This document shows positions 1 to 8,301 of a stretch of 64,000 nt of DNA, piece by piece. This DNA is from a bacterium. GTDB taxonomy: Bacteria; Verrucomicrobiota; Kiritimatiellia; CAIKKV01; CAITUY01. The notes below the pieces were generated by a model, which worked only from the letters and a program-made list of their open reading frames with translations, was not told the origin of the DNA and searched no databases. The first letter of the stretch is position 1. The number at the start of each line of letters is the position of its first letter. Where the stretch lies: the NCBI GenBank assembly GCA_037128595.1, contig JBAXWB010000027.1, positions 1 to 64,000 of the forward strand. The letters run 5' to 3'. A program made the position numbers and the translations under genes.

Positions 1-432
1 CGGGCAAGCCGAACGTTTAGGAAAACGGCACCCCGTTAGGTTGACGCATATGCGCGAAGCGGGACTTCGAGGACGGCTACTGCCGGACGAGTTCTTGGCG
101 CTTGAAAGGGACGGGCGGGCGACACGTTTGTGGAAACTGAACCCATGGGGCGGATCCCGCCTCCGGCGGGACGAGTCGACCCCGACGGTTCGTGCGCGGG
201 TGCGAGGCTTTTGCGAGCACGAGCCGTCGCGTATTTGCCATTTTGCGGGGGTGAGGTACGAACCTCCGCAATATGGCGCGACGGCGAAAGCGCACGATCC
301 GTTGGGGTCGCGAGCGCGAAGCGGACGCCACATGGGTGAAAGTTGGAACAATAAGCGGCGATCCGAACGGCCCTTTGAAGCGCCCTGGACAATAGGGTGT
401 CAATAGAGAGACCGGAGGCCGCGTAGCGGCGC

Positions 433-476
433 CCTGGCGCGGCACCTGGCCTTTTCTTCGCAGGTGCCGTGACAGG
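433..476. repeat. Palindromic repeat, family 1, copy 1
   Basis: The arms CCTGGCGCGGCACCTG (433-448) and CAGGTGCCGTGACAGG (461-476) can pair around a 12-nt loop. The core GGCACCTG/CAGGTGCC is perfectly complementary. GGCGTAGCGG follows directly, as in copy 3. Confidence 0.75.
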
Positions 477-543
477 GCGTAGCGGAGCGGTAAGGCCCAT
501 GAAAAAGATAATAGGGAGACCGAAGGCCGCGTAGCGGAGCTGA

Positions 544-583
544 CGGCGCGGCACCTGGCCTTTTGAAGCAGGTGCCGTGACGG
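544..583. repeat. Palindromic repeat, family 1, copy 2
   Basis: The same core GGCACCTG (550-557) and CAGGTGCC (569-576) sits around an 11-nt loop GCCTTTTGAAG. Flanks resemble copy 1 and a GCGTAGCGG tail follows at 591. Confidence 0.75.
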
Positions 584-604
584 AGGCGGAGCGTAGCGGT
601 ATGA

Positions 605-621
605 GCGCCGGCTCCCGGCGC
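605..621. repeat. GC hairpin, family 2, copy 1
   Basis: GCGCCGG (605-611), a 3-nt loop and CCGGCGC (615-621) form a perfect 7-bp stem. It is followed by a G-rich GATGGGGC segment, as in the copy at 841. Confidence 0.6.
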
Positions 622-840
622 GCTGAGATGGGGCGGTGTTGAATCCGTCCGGGGCGAGATCCAGCGCGGTACGCGCCTCGACCCGGACGGATTGAACACC
701 GCACTCCGGTTTGTATGGCGGAGCGCATGGAGAGATGGCTGTGGGGGAGTGCGGCGATTTGAACGGGGCCGACGATAGGCGGCACCGGGCAAATCGTCCG
801 CACGGAGGAAACTGACAGCGCTCGATGCGCGTAGCGTTCC

Positions 841-858
841 GCGCCGGTTGTCCGGCGC
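841..858. repeat. GC hairpin, family 2, copy 2
   Basis: GCGCCGG (841-847), a 4-nt loop and CCGGCGC (852-858) form a perfect 7-bp stem, followed by GGTGTGATGGGGC. It is a second copy of the element at 605. Confidence 0.6.
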
Positions 859-1329
859 GGTGTGATGGGGCTGCCTTGGTGTGACCGATCCGGGTGGGGA
901 GCGAGGAACGAGCGGAGACCCGGAACGGGCACACGAAGGCAGCACTCCGGTTTGTATTGTATTGCGGAGCGCCATGGAGTGGTGCTTGCGATGGAGCGAG
1001 ACGGGCGGTCAACCTGACGAAGGAAGGTTGTACGACCGGCGCGCGGAGGCGCAAGTGACACTCGATGCGCGTAGCGGTCAATAGAGAGTCCGACCTGGAT
1101 CGAAGATCTTTGGTCAATAGGGAGTCATGTGCTGAGGGCGGTCTGCGCCGGCCTCGTAGAGGCCGTCGCTGTCCGTCCGAAGCGCGTCCGGCAGGCCGTA
1201 TTCACGGCGGAGAAATGCGGTCGCCGACGTAGACGGCGACTGCGTTTCGGAGCCGTGCTGGACCACAGCGACCCCTTTATGGGGGAGCGGTTTCTGTAAG
1301 GAAGCGTAGCGCTTCAGGTTGAGCGGAGC

Positions 1330-1372
1330 CCTGGCGCGGAACCTGGCCTTTCAAAGCAGGTTCCGTGTCAGG
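1330..1372. repeat. Palindromic repeat, family 1, copy 3, with compensatory change
   Basis: The arms CCTGGCGCGGAACCTG (1330-1345) and CAGGTTCCGTGTCAGG (1357-1372) flank an 11-nt loop. Compared with copies 1 and 2, the pair C-G in the core has become A-T, with both arms changed. GGCGTAGCGG follows and ends at the stop codon of the reverse-strand hydrolase gene. Confidence 0.75.
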
Positions 1373-1381
1373 GCGTAGCGG

Positions 1382-2272
1382 TCAGTCCGTTGGGAGATTG
1401 TACCCACCCCGAATCAGCATGACAGGCCCTTGAAAACCGCTCTGTTCGATAACCGACCGGACATCTTCCATTGAGGACTGACTCTCATAACGTCTGCTCA
1501 TGTGGAACAGGACCAGGTTCCGGACGCCGGCATCGCGTGCGGCGGCCATGACAGACTGGACATCAGAGTGCAGTCCCTTGGATGGATCGGCTTCGCCTGG
1601 CAATACGAATGACGCCTCATGAATCAGGACGTGCGCTTTGGCAAAGAAATCCGGTGCTGGCCGTAATGTGTCTCCCGAGTACGCAAGCTCGCACTCGAAC
1701 ACTTCCTCCTCCAGAGTTCCGCGAGGTTCCTGCCGTACAAGTTTGGCGATTTCGACTGCACCCAGCGTAGCATATTCGGCCTTGAGACCTCGACGCATGC
1801 GCCCAACGCGGTAGGCCATACACTGTTGTCCTGGCTGGTGCTCTACCGCTTTAGCCGCCAACACACGCCCGTTCCGGAGTTCGAATGTATCACCATCATC
1901 CATCGCCCGGAACGCAATCGACGCCATGCCGCGTCTGGCCGCAAAGGATTCTGCCTCCTGTATCCAATCGGCCATCGAGGATGATTGTTTTGGGTAGAGA
2001 ATCGTCAGGGGCTTATCGTTTGCACCCATCAAGCCAGCCCGGGCATCCAGAAGGCCGATCAAGCCACGGCAGTGATCCGCATGGCCATGGGATATGGCCA
2101 ACACTTCCGCACGAAAGACATGGTCGTCGAGGCGGATGGCTGATCCCTCTCCGCAATCCAATTGCAGGCGAAAAGCCCGCCATAGAAAGAAATGTGAGAA
2201 CGACCACGAGTAGCCTTGCAGGTTAGATGTGATCATTTCGGGGATATTGGCGGCATTGAAAAGAATGTGCAT
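1382..2272 (-). CDS. Metallo-beta-lactamase-fold hydrolase, ribonuclease Z-like
   Basis: This 296-residue protein has the metallo-beta-lactamase signature SHGHADHCRG (HxHxDH), which binds two zinc ions. Further conserved elements are SGDT (the metal-bridging Asp), HEASF, and a late H in LVLFHMSRRY. This arrangement, with DCGEGS near the N-terminus, is typical of tRNase Z (3' tRNA maturation). The flexible arm of canonical RNase Z is not clearly recognisable, so a related hydrolase remains possible. It is a single gene facing away from the phage cassette, and the repeat region abuts its 3' end. Whether it belongs to the host chromosome or to the integrated element cannot be told from the window. 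Confidence 0.75.
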   Translation of the reverse strand: MHILFNAANIPEMITSNLQGYSWSFSHFFLWRAFRLQLDCGEGSAIRLDDHVFRAEVLAISHGHADHCRGLIGLLDARAGLMGANDKPLTILYPKQSSSMADWIQEAESFAARRGMASIAFRAMDDGDTFELRNGRVLAAKAVEHQPGQQCMAYRVGRMRRGLKAEYATLGAVEIAKLVRQEPRGTLEEEVFECELAYSGDTLRPAPDFFAKAHVLIHEASFVLPGEADPSKGLHSDVQSVMAAARDAGVRNLVLFHMSRRYESQSSMEDVRSVIEQSGFQGPVMLIRGGYNLPTD

Positions 2273-2398
2273 GTGTTTGGTTGATCCCTTTCAATAACCG
2301 CCAGCAGCCAATGCGTCAAAGGTTGTGGTTGATGCGAAATTATTCATACGCACCAAATATGTTTTTGAGGCGATGGGTGCAACAACAAAATAGCTCCA

Positions 2399-2427
2399 CT
2401 GGTTGATTTTCACCCATTTATTAGATG
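2399..2427 (+). promoter_or_regulatory. 29-bp phage upstream element, copy A
   Basis: This is one of four equal-length copies of a motif that begins (G/C)TGGTTGATTT and ends near a GGAGG-like stretch. This copy is the most diverged (it ends TTAGATG) and lies about 30 nt before the small terminase start. Its function is unknown. Confidence 0.5.
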
Positions 2428-2459
2428 GCGTGATGAAATAACTGGCGAGGGTGCGAGAT

Positions 2460-2837
2460 ATGAGTTTTGAGACTGGAGAATCGGGCAATCCCCAAGGAAG
2501 ACCAAAGGGATCATATGGTGGGCGCATTATGGCTTTGGCGAGTCTTGATACGTTACTGGCCAAAAAAAAGAATCAGAAGGCGCTTATGGCAGCACTGGAG
2601 CAGGATCTGTTGGAGGATCCTGTCCGGTTCTTCAAGACGGTGATCATGCCGTTGCTCCCCAGAGAGGCTAAGTTGTCGTTTGACCATGATGGGGTGATCC
2701 AGTGGAAGAGTTTATTGGGAGGGGAACCGGTGGACGGCCCCTCCTCCGCCCAAGGGGCTACGGAGGGCAAGGGGCAGTTGGCGGCTGGCGATGTCTCGGA
2801 CGGAGCGGACGGGATCAGACGCATCGGGAAGGAGTAG
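2460..2837 (+). CDS. Putative small terminase subunit
   Basis: This 125-residue protein opens with GESGNPQGRPKGS, a motif common at the N-terminus of phage small-terminase-like DNA-binding proteins (the DUF5681-like group). The small subunit recognises phage DNA and recruits the large subunit. The assignment rests on this motif and on the position directly before the large terminase, with a 1-nt gap. The start at 2460 is chosen because a GAGGGTGCGAG purine stretch lies before it. The last ~40 residues are Gly/Ser/Ala-rich and are encoded partly by a repeat resembling 4664-4690, so the tail may be a repeat-derived extension. Confidence 0.6.
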   Translation: MSFETGESGNPQGRPKGSYGGRIMALASLDTLLAKKKNQKALMAALEQDLLEDPVRFFKTVIMPLLPREAKLSFDHDGVIQWKSLLGGEPVDGPSSAQGATEGKGQLAAGDVSDGADGIRRIGKE

Positions 2838-2838
2838 T

Positions 2839-4176
2839 ATGGCCTTCGTGTTCAATTATCTCCCCCACCCTGCACAACAGGCGATTCACAAGGCGCGTAA
2901 GAAAAGGTTTCGGACGGTGTGTACTGGGAGGCGATTCGGAAAGACTTTATGCCTGGCTGCGGAGTTACTGGATCGTGGTGGGTGTGAGAAGGCCGGTGAT
3001 TATGGGTGGATTGCGCCGACCTATAATGTCGCTGATCGTGGGATTGAGGCTTTCCGGACCATTGCCGATGGATTTATCCAGATTTGTGGTCGGGCACCGA
3101 CACGGGTTGAATTTACCGGGCCTGCTGGACCTGTGAGGATCTGGTTCTTGTCCGCCGATAACCCGGATAATATCCGCGGGTTCGGATTTCAAGGTATTGT
3201 GATTGATGAGGCGGCGATGATTTCACCGGATGTGTGGAATTATGTCCTGCGGCCCACCATTGCCCAGACTCTGGGATGGGCTGTATTCGTCAGTACCCCA
3301 AAGGGCCATAACTGGTTTTATGACCTGTACACCCGGGGGATGGATCCCGGCGAGGAGGATTACGCCAGTTTCACCTTTCCGAGCAAGGCATCACCATTCT
3401 TCCCAGTGAAGGAATGGGATGAGGCGAAGAGGACCTTGCCGGAAGATGTATTCCGGCAGGAATACATGGCTGAGTTTATGGAGGATAGTGCGGGTGTATT
3501 CCGGAATGTGGATGCCTGCCTGATAACACAGACAGAACGGACCGAAACGGACAAATATCACCGGCACGTCGTAATCGGCTGTGACGTGGCCAAGCATACG
3601 GACTGGACAGTCCTTATCGCCATGGATGCTGAGACGGGGCAATGCTTCGCAATGGAGCGGTTTAATCAACTGGACTGGCCGATCCAGAAGGAACGAATAC
3701 TGGAGTTCGCGCGCAAATACCGGGGACGGTTGATATTGGACGCTACGGGTGTCGGGGATCCGATCTATGACGACCTGAAAAGGGTTTATGCCGATATTGA
3801 GGGGTTCAAGTTGACATCGTCGAGCAAGACGGCGTTGATCCAACGGTTGATTGTAAGCGTTGAACAACGGAAGTTAGCATGGCCCTCCTTCGCTCCCACG
3901 GCGCAATCGCCTGAAGTTACGCAGGGCAGGCCAAGTTCCGTACAATGGGATATCCTGACAGCTGAATTAAAGCGGTATGAGTACAAAATCTCACCGTCGG
4001 GTGGGATCACCTATAATGCCCCGTCGGGGTATCATGATGACTGCGTCATGGCCTTGGCCCTGGCGAACCATGGGCGGTGGGAAGCTGAGAGTAGCGGGAG
4101 TATGATTGCGCTGGGTGGATTTGGACGCCCGGCTGCCAGTACTTTACGCCGCCGTCAGCGTGTTCTACCGGGTTAA
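2839..4176 (+). CDS. Phage terminase large subunit
   Basis: At 445 residues it is the expected size for the DNA-packaging motor. The ATPase domain has a Walker A-like CTGRRFGKT near residue 30 and Walker B GIVIDEAAMI, followed by a motif III region STPKGHNW. The nuclease domain shows the acidic positions of the RNase H fold: GCDVAKHTDW, LILDATGVGD and YHDDCVMALAL. The start at 2839 has a good ribosome binding site (GGAAGGAG), better than an upstream in-frame ATG that would overlap the small subunit. The pairing with a DUF935 portal suggests a Mu-like head module. No frameshift or missing motif is seen. Confidence 0.92.
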   Translation: MAFVFNYLPHPAQQAIHKARKKRFRTVCTGRRFGKTLCLAAELLDRGGCEKAGDYGWIAPTYNVADRGIEAFRTIADGFIQICGRAPTRVEFTGPAGPVRIWFLSADNPDNIRGFGFQGIVIDEAAMISPDVWNYVLRPTIAQTLGWAVFVSTPKGHNWFYDLYTRGMDPGEEDYASFTFPSKASPFFPVKEWDEAKRTLPEDVFRQEYMAEFMEDSAGVFRNVDACLITQTERTETDKYHRHVVIGCDVAKHTDWTVLIAMDAETGQCFAMERFNQLDWPIQKERILEFARKYRGRLILDATGVGDPIYDDLKRVYADIEGFKLTSSSKTALIQRLIVSVEQRKLAWPSFAPTAQSPEVTQGRPSSVQWDILTAELKRYEYKISPSGGITYNAPSGYHDDCVMALALANHGRWEAESSGSMIALGGFGRPAASTLRRRQRVLPG

Positions 4177-4209
4177 TTCTCGCCCTCTTGCACCCGCATT
4201 AACTGTCGG

Positions 4210-4238
4210 GTGGTTGATTTCTGCCTATATATTGGAGG
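4210..4238 (+). promoter_or_regulatory. 29-bp phage upstream element, copy B
   Basis: This copy starts GTGGTTGATTT and ends TATATATTGGAGG, so the final GGAGG is also the ribosome binding site of the lipoprotein gene that starts at 4246. Confidence 0.6.
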
Positions 4239-4245
4239 AATCAAT

Positions 4246-4635
4246 ATGAAAAAGTTTTTATTCGTAATGTTGGGTTCTGGGTTCTTGGTGTGTGGTGGAT
4301 GCGCGTCCATGGTGAAGAAAGTGGACGTCAATAAGGGGTTGGACAGTTATTACAGCCAGCCAAGAACGATTGATCTGGTCACGATCAAGGGATCGAACAT
4401 GACCATTTCGGCGACTGGGGTCAATGAGATGAAGGTTTCTTCGATCCTGCCGCCCTTGAATGCCATCCCCAGGGAGCCGGGTGTGCTGGAAAAGGCAATT
4501 GGTGGAGTTGCGGACGTGGCGAAGTTTGGGATCGGCTTCTATTACGGGAACCAGATGCTGGGTAAAGCGCTTGAACAGCCTCGCACGGTGAGTCCGGAAA
4601 TTGTCAGGCCGGAAGTAATTCAGGCCGGACAATAG
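4246..4635 (+). CDS. Small exported protein, probable lipoprotein, in phage cassette
   Basis: This 129-residue protein has a Sec-type signal: basic MKK, then a hydrophobic stretch to about residue 20 and a Cys in VCGGCAS. The lipobox is imperfect because a Cys occupies the -3 position. The mature part has no domain I recognise. Towards the C-terminus is a hydrophobic, Gly-rich stretch (VADVAKFGIGFYYGNQM). The start at 4246 is set by a GGAGG 9 nt upstream. It lies between the large terminase and the portal, where Mu-like phages do not usually carry an exported protein. A spanin-like or superinfection-exclusion role is possible but unproven. Confidence 0.7.
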   Translation: MKKFLFVMLGSGFLVCGGCASMVKKVDVNKGLDSYYSQPRTIDLVTIKGSNMTISATGVNEMKVSSILPPLNAIPREPGVLEKAIGGVADVAKFGIGFYYGNQMLGKALEQPRTVSPEIVRPEVIQAGQ

Positions 4636-4663
4636 GCGGAATAGGACTCGGACGGACCCGCCT

Positions 4664-4694
4664 CCGCCTTGGGCTACGGCGCGGCAAGTCGGAC
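4664..4694 (+). repeat. Short GC repeat shared with the small terminase gene tail
   Basis: CCTCCGCC, TTGGGCTACGG and GGCAAG occur here in the same order and similar spacing as at about 2742-2771. The adjoining GGCAAGTCGGACGTTT also resembles GGCAAGCCGAACGTTT at 3-18. The 86 nt between the lipoprotein and portal genes hold nothing else apparent. Confidence 0.45.
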
Positions 4695-4721
4695 GTTTCG
4701 GACGAATCTGTTGGTGAGACT

Positions 4722-5921
4722 ATGGGAATCCAGATCTACGATCACAAAAGCCAAGGATGGCGTGATAAATATAATCCCCTGAGGGGGTTGAGCCTGCCGA
4801 AATTGGTCTCGCTCCTGGAAGCCGGGGAGCGCGGTGCCTATGCCGACCTGCAATGGTTTTACCATTACATGGAGCGGTCAGATGCCATGATCCATGCCGT
4901 AATCCAGAGGCGGAGGGCGGCGTTGCTGGCATGTGATTGGGATATACGCGTGAGCGCAGATGAGGATGCAGACAAATGCCTCGCGGAAGAACAATCCGCA
5001 TTCCTCCGCGAGGCGTATGACCGGGTAGAGAACTTCCGGGATGCGGTATCATTTCTGTTTTCAGGATTATTCCGGGGGTATGCACATCTGGAAAAGCACT
5101 TTGCACCTTCGGGCCTGGTAACACGGCTGGAGCCGGTGGAACAGTGGTTCTGGGTTCGGGACGGTTTATTTGGGGAATGGGAGTATAACCAGAATGCAAG
5201 GAGCGGCGCTGCCCGAGGACTGGCGGTTGATTTTGAGAATTTCCTGGTCTTTGAATCTGTACCCCTGAATCGAATGCTGGCGGTGCTGTATCTCCGAAAG
5301 AATCTGAGTCAAAAAGACTGGGATTCGTTTCTGGAGGTTTACGGGATCCCATCCATATTTCTGGTCGGACCGCCGAATACACCGGAAACGAAGGAAACGG
5401 AATACCACAAGGTCGCCCAAGAGATCATGTCGGATGGCAGGGGCTACCTACCCTACGGCAGCGATGTGAAGTTTGTGAATGGCGGCGGCAATAAGCCACC
5501 GTTTTTGGAACATATTGACTACATCGACCGGCAGATTACCCTGGCCGCCACGGGCGGTCTCTTGACGATGCTGGCGGAGTCCGGATCCGGAACACTTGCC
5601 GGCAATGCGCACTCGGATACCTTTCTGCAGATCGCCCGGGGCGATGCGGCGTTGTTGAGCGGATTGTTTCAGGAACAGTTCGACACGCCATTGATGAGAG
5701 AATATTTCCCAGATCAACCGATCCTGGCCTATTTCGAGTTCGCCCCGCCTGCGGCGGATGAGGTGTCGAGGGTAGTCAAGGATGCGGTGGAGTTGGCGAA
5801 GGCGGGGGTGAGAATGGATTTGAGGGAGCTGAGCGAGAAGACGGGGTATAAATTGGAACGATCCGCCGCCGTTAAGTCAAACAATGATGGAGCCGAATCC
5901 CCTGTACTCCGCGCCACTTGA
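4722..5921 (+). CDS. Phage portal protein, Mu gp29-like (DUF935)
   Basis: This 399-residue protein matches the DUF935/Mu gp29 portal family. It has an N-terminal segment ending in VSLLEAGERGAYADLQWFYHYMERSDAMIHAVIQ-like sequence, then RRRAALLACDWDI, a Trp-rich middle (EPVEQWFWVRDG), and VYGIPSIFLVG in the second half. The portal is the dodecameric ring through which DNA is packed. The start has a GGTGAG site just upstream. A helically phased repeat, TTGACGATT, begins at its stop codon. Neither the Mu gpF minor head protein nor a separate head-tail joining gene follows; an inverted insert does. Confidence 0.88.
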   Translation: MGIQIYDHKSQGWRDKYNPLRGLSLPKLVSLLEAGERGAYADLQWFYHYMERSDAMIHAVIQRRRAALLACDWDIRVSADEDADKCLAEEQSAFLREAYDRVENFRDAVSFLFSGLFRGYAHLEKHFAPSGLVTRLEPVEQWFWVRDGLFGEWEYNQNARSGAARGLAVDFENFLVFESVPLNRMLAVLYLRKNLSQKDWDSFLEVYGIPSIFLVGPPNTPETKETEYHKVAQEIMSDGRGYLPYGSDVKFVNGGGNKPPFLEHIDYIDRQITLAATGGLLTMLAESGSGTLAGNAHSDTFLQIARGDAALLSGLFQEQFDTPLMREYFPDQPILAYFEFAPPAADEVSRVVKDAVELAKAGVRMDLRELSEKTGYKLERSAAVKSNNDGAESPVLRAT

Positions 5922-5959
5922 CGATTACGGCTTTTCACTTGACGATTACTTGACGATTT
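5918..5959 (+). repeat. Three phased copies of TTGACGATT
   Basis: TTGACGATTAC starts at 5918 and 5939, and TTGACGATTT at 5950. The spacings of 21 and 11 bp are close to two and one turns of B-DNA, as for an array of protein binding sites on one face. The first copy overlaps the portal stop codon. Confidence 0.6.
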
Positions 5960-6036
5960 TATCGGACCATAATGAGTTCGTATTCTATGCTTCTCACTAC
6001 ACAAACAGGCCAAATAGACCCTACTTTTCTGCATCT

Positions 6037-6061
6037 CATCGGTCGATTATCGGTCAGTATT
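6037..6061 (+). repeat. Left copy of the CATCGGTCGATTA flanking repeat
   Basis: CATCGGTCGATTA (6037-6049) recurs exactly at 8302-8314, on the other side of the inverted two-gene insert. It runs into a second partial unit, ATCGGTCAGTATT. Confidence 0.65.
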
Positions 6062-6165
6062 CCAGAAATGTTTTTCTGACCAGTGATAGATTCCCGTATT
6101 TTGGTGATAGATAAGTAGGGAATAAGTACCGCCAACAGTGATCGACATGAACTCAATTGCAATGA

Positions 6166-6687
6166 TCACTTTTTCTTTTGAGAATCGACGAGGGTCTGCG
6201 CCGCACTGCCGATCTGATCTGCACGTGCCAATTCTGTGCTGAACAGCCAGAACGGGAAAAACGACATTGATAATTTCTTTGTATGGATGTCCCAAATCTT
6301 TCCGTCACGAAACTTTAATCTCACGCATGAGCCCCCTGTAGGATCGAGAATGCCACAAAACAATGAATTCGCGTACATGGCGCGAATTGACACCTCATCA
6401 ACATCAGCCCATTTGTATGAAACAAACTTCCCGTAAGATTCAACGGTAAAAGTTTTCTGTTCCCTTCCGATAAACTCTACGACGGTGAACCCATTCTCAT
6501 CCGCACCGGTTTTGGACACGGCATCTTTCGTCCAGAATTCATGATTCCTTTTAATCGTGGCATCAATTGCCGCAACCTCGCTCTTTCCGTGAAAGGCGTG
6601 TGGCGATGGGGGCCGGGAAGAGATGCAGCCCGTACTCAGCATGACCAAACATAGCAACAAGGCTGGACGAATGATGTGGGGGAACAT
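6166..6687 (-). CDS. Lipoprotein of unknown function, in inverted insert
   Basis: This 173-residue protein has a lipoprotein signal: hydrophobic ALLLCLVMLSTGC with a clear lipobox (STGC) at about residue 21. The mature part has short, beta-rich segments such as NGFTVVEFIGREQKTFTVE and a C-terminal FFPFWLFSTE. No family is recognised. A ribosome binding site (AAAGG) lies before the start. It follows the DUF4062 gene on the same strand by 31 nt and probably shares its transcript. Both genes oppose the surrounding phage genes, so they look like separately acquired cargo (a moron). Confidence 0.75.
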   Translation of the reverse strand: MFPHIIRPALLLCLVMLSTGCISSRPPSPHAFHGKSEVAAIDATIKRNHEFWTKDAVSKTGADENGFTVVEFIGREQKTFTVESYGKFVSYKWADVDEVSIRAMYANSLFCGILDPTGGSCVRLKFRDGKIWDIHTKKLSMSFFPFWLFSTELARADQIGSAAQTLVDSQKKK

Positions 6688-6718
6688 TCTCAGGATTCCT
6701 TTGAGTTATGGCGCTGCA

Positions 6719-8221
6719 TCAACCCTTTGCATCCTTATCGAGCCTGACACGCCCCTTTGCCGTGAGACGGTATTTCTGGAGGCGACTGGTAGGCTTGGAA
6801 GGGATGGTCATTTCCAGTAAACCCTCTTCAAGAAGAGGGCCCACGACTTGGTGCCTGAACTTGGTGCGGTCTGATCGGCCCGCGATCTCCATAAGATCCA
6901 CTAACGTGCTATCATTGTTGCACTTACGAAGAATTCCGACTTGGTGCCGACTTAGTGCCGACTTGGTGCCTAGCGGGGAAGGAACCTGCACTGCCGCGGC
7001 AGATTTTGTTCGCCACATTGTCTGAACGAAAAAGCCACCATCCTGGCGGAATTCTGGTTCCCGTAAACCGGCGTCCTGACATTGCTGGAGCATGTCAAGA
7101 ATGCCACTGCCGGCCTTCTCGGCATACCGGGTCAGAAACATAGGATCGGCAATGAGCGGGTTCCTGGGTAAGGAGGGATGAGGATGATGGAGTTTGGCAA
7201 CTGACAATGCCGACGGCAATTCCCCTGGATTCCAAATTTCCAGACGATCTGCAAAGAGCATGACCTGAACGCTACCGTTACTGGCATAGTCACGGTGGGT
7301 CACGGCATTAACAATGGCCTCACGCACCGCTTTCCAGGGAAGTTCGTATTCGACATCGCTTGCGACCTTACCGTCGCGAGGAATCACGGCCCGGGCAAGT
7401 TTGGACATAACAAAGTCAGCCGCCTGATCCACCATCTCAAACAAGTCACCCTTGTAAATGTGATAAGACGGTATCGGCTTACGCACTTCCAAGCCATGGA
7501 AATGCATGCACTTGACTTCGGACGTTATCATGAAGCGCTGGGGCTTCTTACCGAACAGGAGAATAGCGGCATGAGTTGGACGCTCGCCCGCGAGCAGGTT
7601 GAGATGCGTCAGGGCTTTTTGAACAGGAGTTCGGGGACCAAGGGCATAATCGCGTTCCGCCTGGGCACGTTCCAGGAAAGAAGTGATCTTCGCACGGGAA
7701 ATATCGGTCATTGTAGCGCCCGAACAGACGGCGGCGTCAAACGGCCCGGTGTGAATAGCGCCCGAGCTGATCAGATATTCAACCAGACTGGCGTACAGTC
7801 CAGTTGTCAGTTCTGGAATGCTGCCAAATCGGCGGCGGACAAGTTGATCTCCGGCCTTACGGATCAGCGCAAGCATCTTCACATGCCGATTGTCATCATG
7901 GGCACCCTTGACGAAGATGAGCCGAAGTTTTGATTTCTGGGTGGCACGATCATATTCGATTTCAGTTGGCGACTTTCCATCGGGTCCTTCGTAGCCATAG
8001 GTGTCGCCAAACAGACCAACATAGATGGCACAACGGTCAACCTCCTCCAAGTAGACATCATCTGCACGACGATCTGACGCCGGGATATCCTCGAAGAGAA
8101 AGACATCAAAGAATCGCCGAAGAAGAGAATCCCCAGCCACAAAGGACATGATCGCCTGGCGTTCGGCCACCAATTCCTTCTGGACGCTGCTGATAAATAT
8201 TTTCACCCGAGCTGTCGACAT
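6719..8221 (-). CDS. DUF4062 protein with RecG-like ATP-binding (HATPase_c_4) domain
   Basis: This 500-residue protein has at least three parts. Residues about 5-110 are a DUF4062 domain (KIFISSVQKELVAERQAI, EDIPASDRRADDVYLEEVDRC, YVGLFGDTYG), a fold related to TIR-like domains. The middle has the signature of the RecG-related/Schlafen-associated ATP-binding family (REAIVNAVTHRDYASNG, FADRLEIWNPGELP, EKAGSGILDM). The C-terminus looks like a winged helix (about residue 430 on). Such combinations occur in accessory and defence-type islands. It lies reversed inside the phage cassette with a downstream lipoprotein. An anti-phage or exclusion role is inference only; a transcription regulator is an alternative. 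Confidence 0.8.
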   Translation of the reverse strand: MSTARVKIFISSVQKELVAERQAIMSFVAGDSLLRRFFDVFLFEDIPASDRRADDVYLEEVDRCAIYVGLFGDTYGYEGPDGKSPTEIEYDRATQKSKLRLIFVKGAHDDNRHVKMLALIRKAGDQLVRRRFGSIPELTTGLYASLVEYLISSGAIHTGPFDAAVCSGATMTDISRAKITSFLERAQAERDYALGPRTPVQKALTHLNLLAGERPTHAAILLFGKKPQRFMITSEVKCMHFHGLEVRKPIPSYHIYKGDLFEMVDQAADFVMSKLARAVIPRDGKVASDVEYELPWKAVREAIVNAVTHRDYASNGSVQVMLFADRLEIWNPGELPSALSVAKLHHPHPSLPRNPLIADPMFLTRYAEKAGSGILDMLQQCQDAGLREPEFRQDGGFFVQTMWRTKSAAAVQVPSPLGTKSALSRHQVGILRKCNNDSTLVDLMEIAGRSDRTKFRHQVVGPLLEEGLLEMTIPSKPTSRLQKYRLTAKGRVRLDKDAKG

Positions 8222-8301
8222 GAGCGCATGGTGCTAAAATGCGGCCACAAGTTCAAGCGGGATGATCAGCCCAACTCTGGGAGCAATCTACATTCAGTTT
8301 C

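Larger units (their letters stand above)
1..1380. repeat. Gene-poor palindromic repeat region
   Basis: I see no credible gene here. Long open frames exist on both strands, but they are low-complexity, rich in Arg, Pro, Ser and Ala, and overlap one another, as expected of GC-rich DNA. The core CGTAGCG occurs about eight times (near 422, 478, 531, 591, 829, 1069, 1302 and 1374). Two hairpin families are embedded and listed separately. Other segments recur imperfectly: ACTCCGGTTTGTAT near 704 and 945, CTCGATGCGCGTAGCG near 820 and 1061, and AATAG(A/G)GAG near 403, 511, 1081 and 1119. The array runs to the stop codon of the 1382-2272 gene. Confidence 0.75.

Noticed and set aside
36-1117. Overlapping open frames of more than 300 codons on the reverse strand and shorter ones on the forward strand
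   Set aside because: They overlap in several frames, have low-complexity Arg/Pro/Ser/Ala composition, cross palindromic repeats and show no family motif; they are typical of GC-rich non-coding DNA.
2291-2563. A 90-codon reverse-strand frame upstream of the small terminase
   Set aside because: It overlaps the small terminase gene on the opposite strand, has no ribosome binding site I can see and no recognised domain. The C-terminal half reads plausibly, so a gene remnant cannot be fully excluded.
4210-4238. Reading the 29-bp element as a sigma-70 or sigma-54 promoter
   Set aside because: TTGATT and TATATT are only 8 nt apart, and the GG to GC distance for sigma-54 is off by one and not conserved in other copies.
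5884-6114. A 76-codon forward frame overlapping the portal 3' end
   Set aside because: It translates the TTGACGATT repeats (LDDYGFSLDDYLTI), starts inside the portal gene without a ribosome binding site and matches nothing known.
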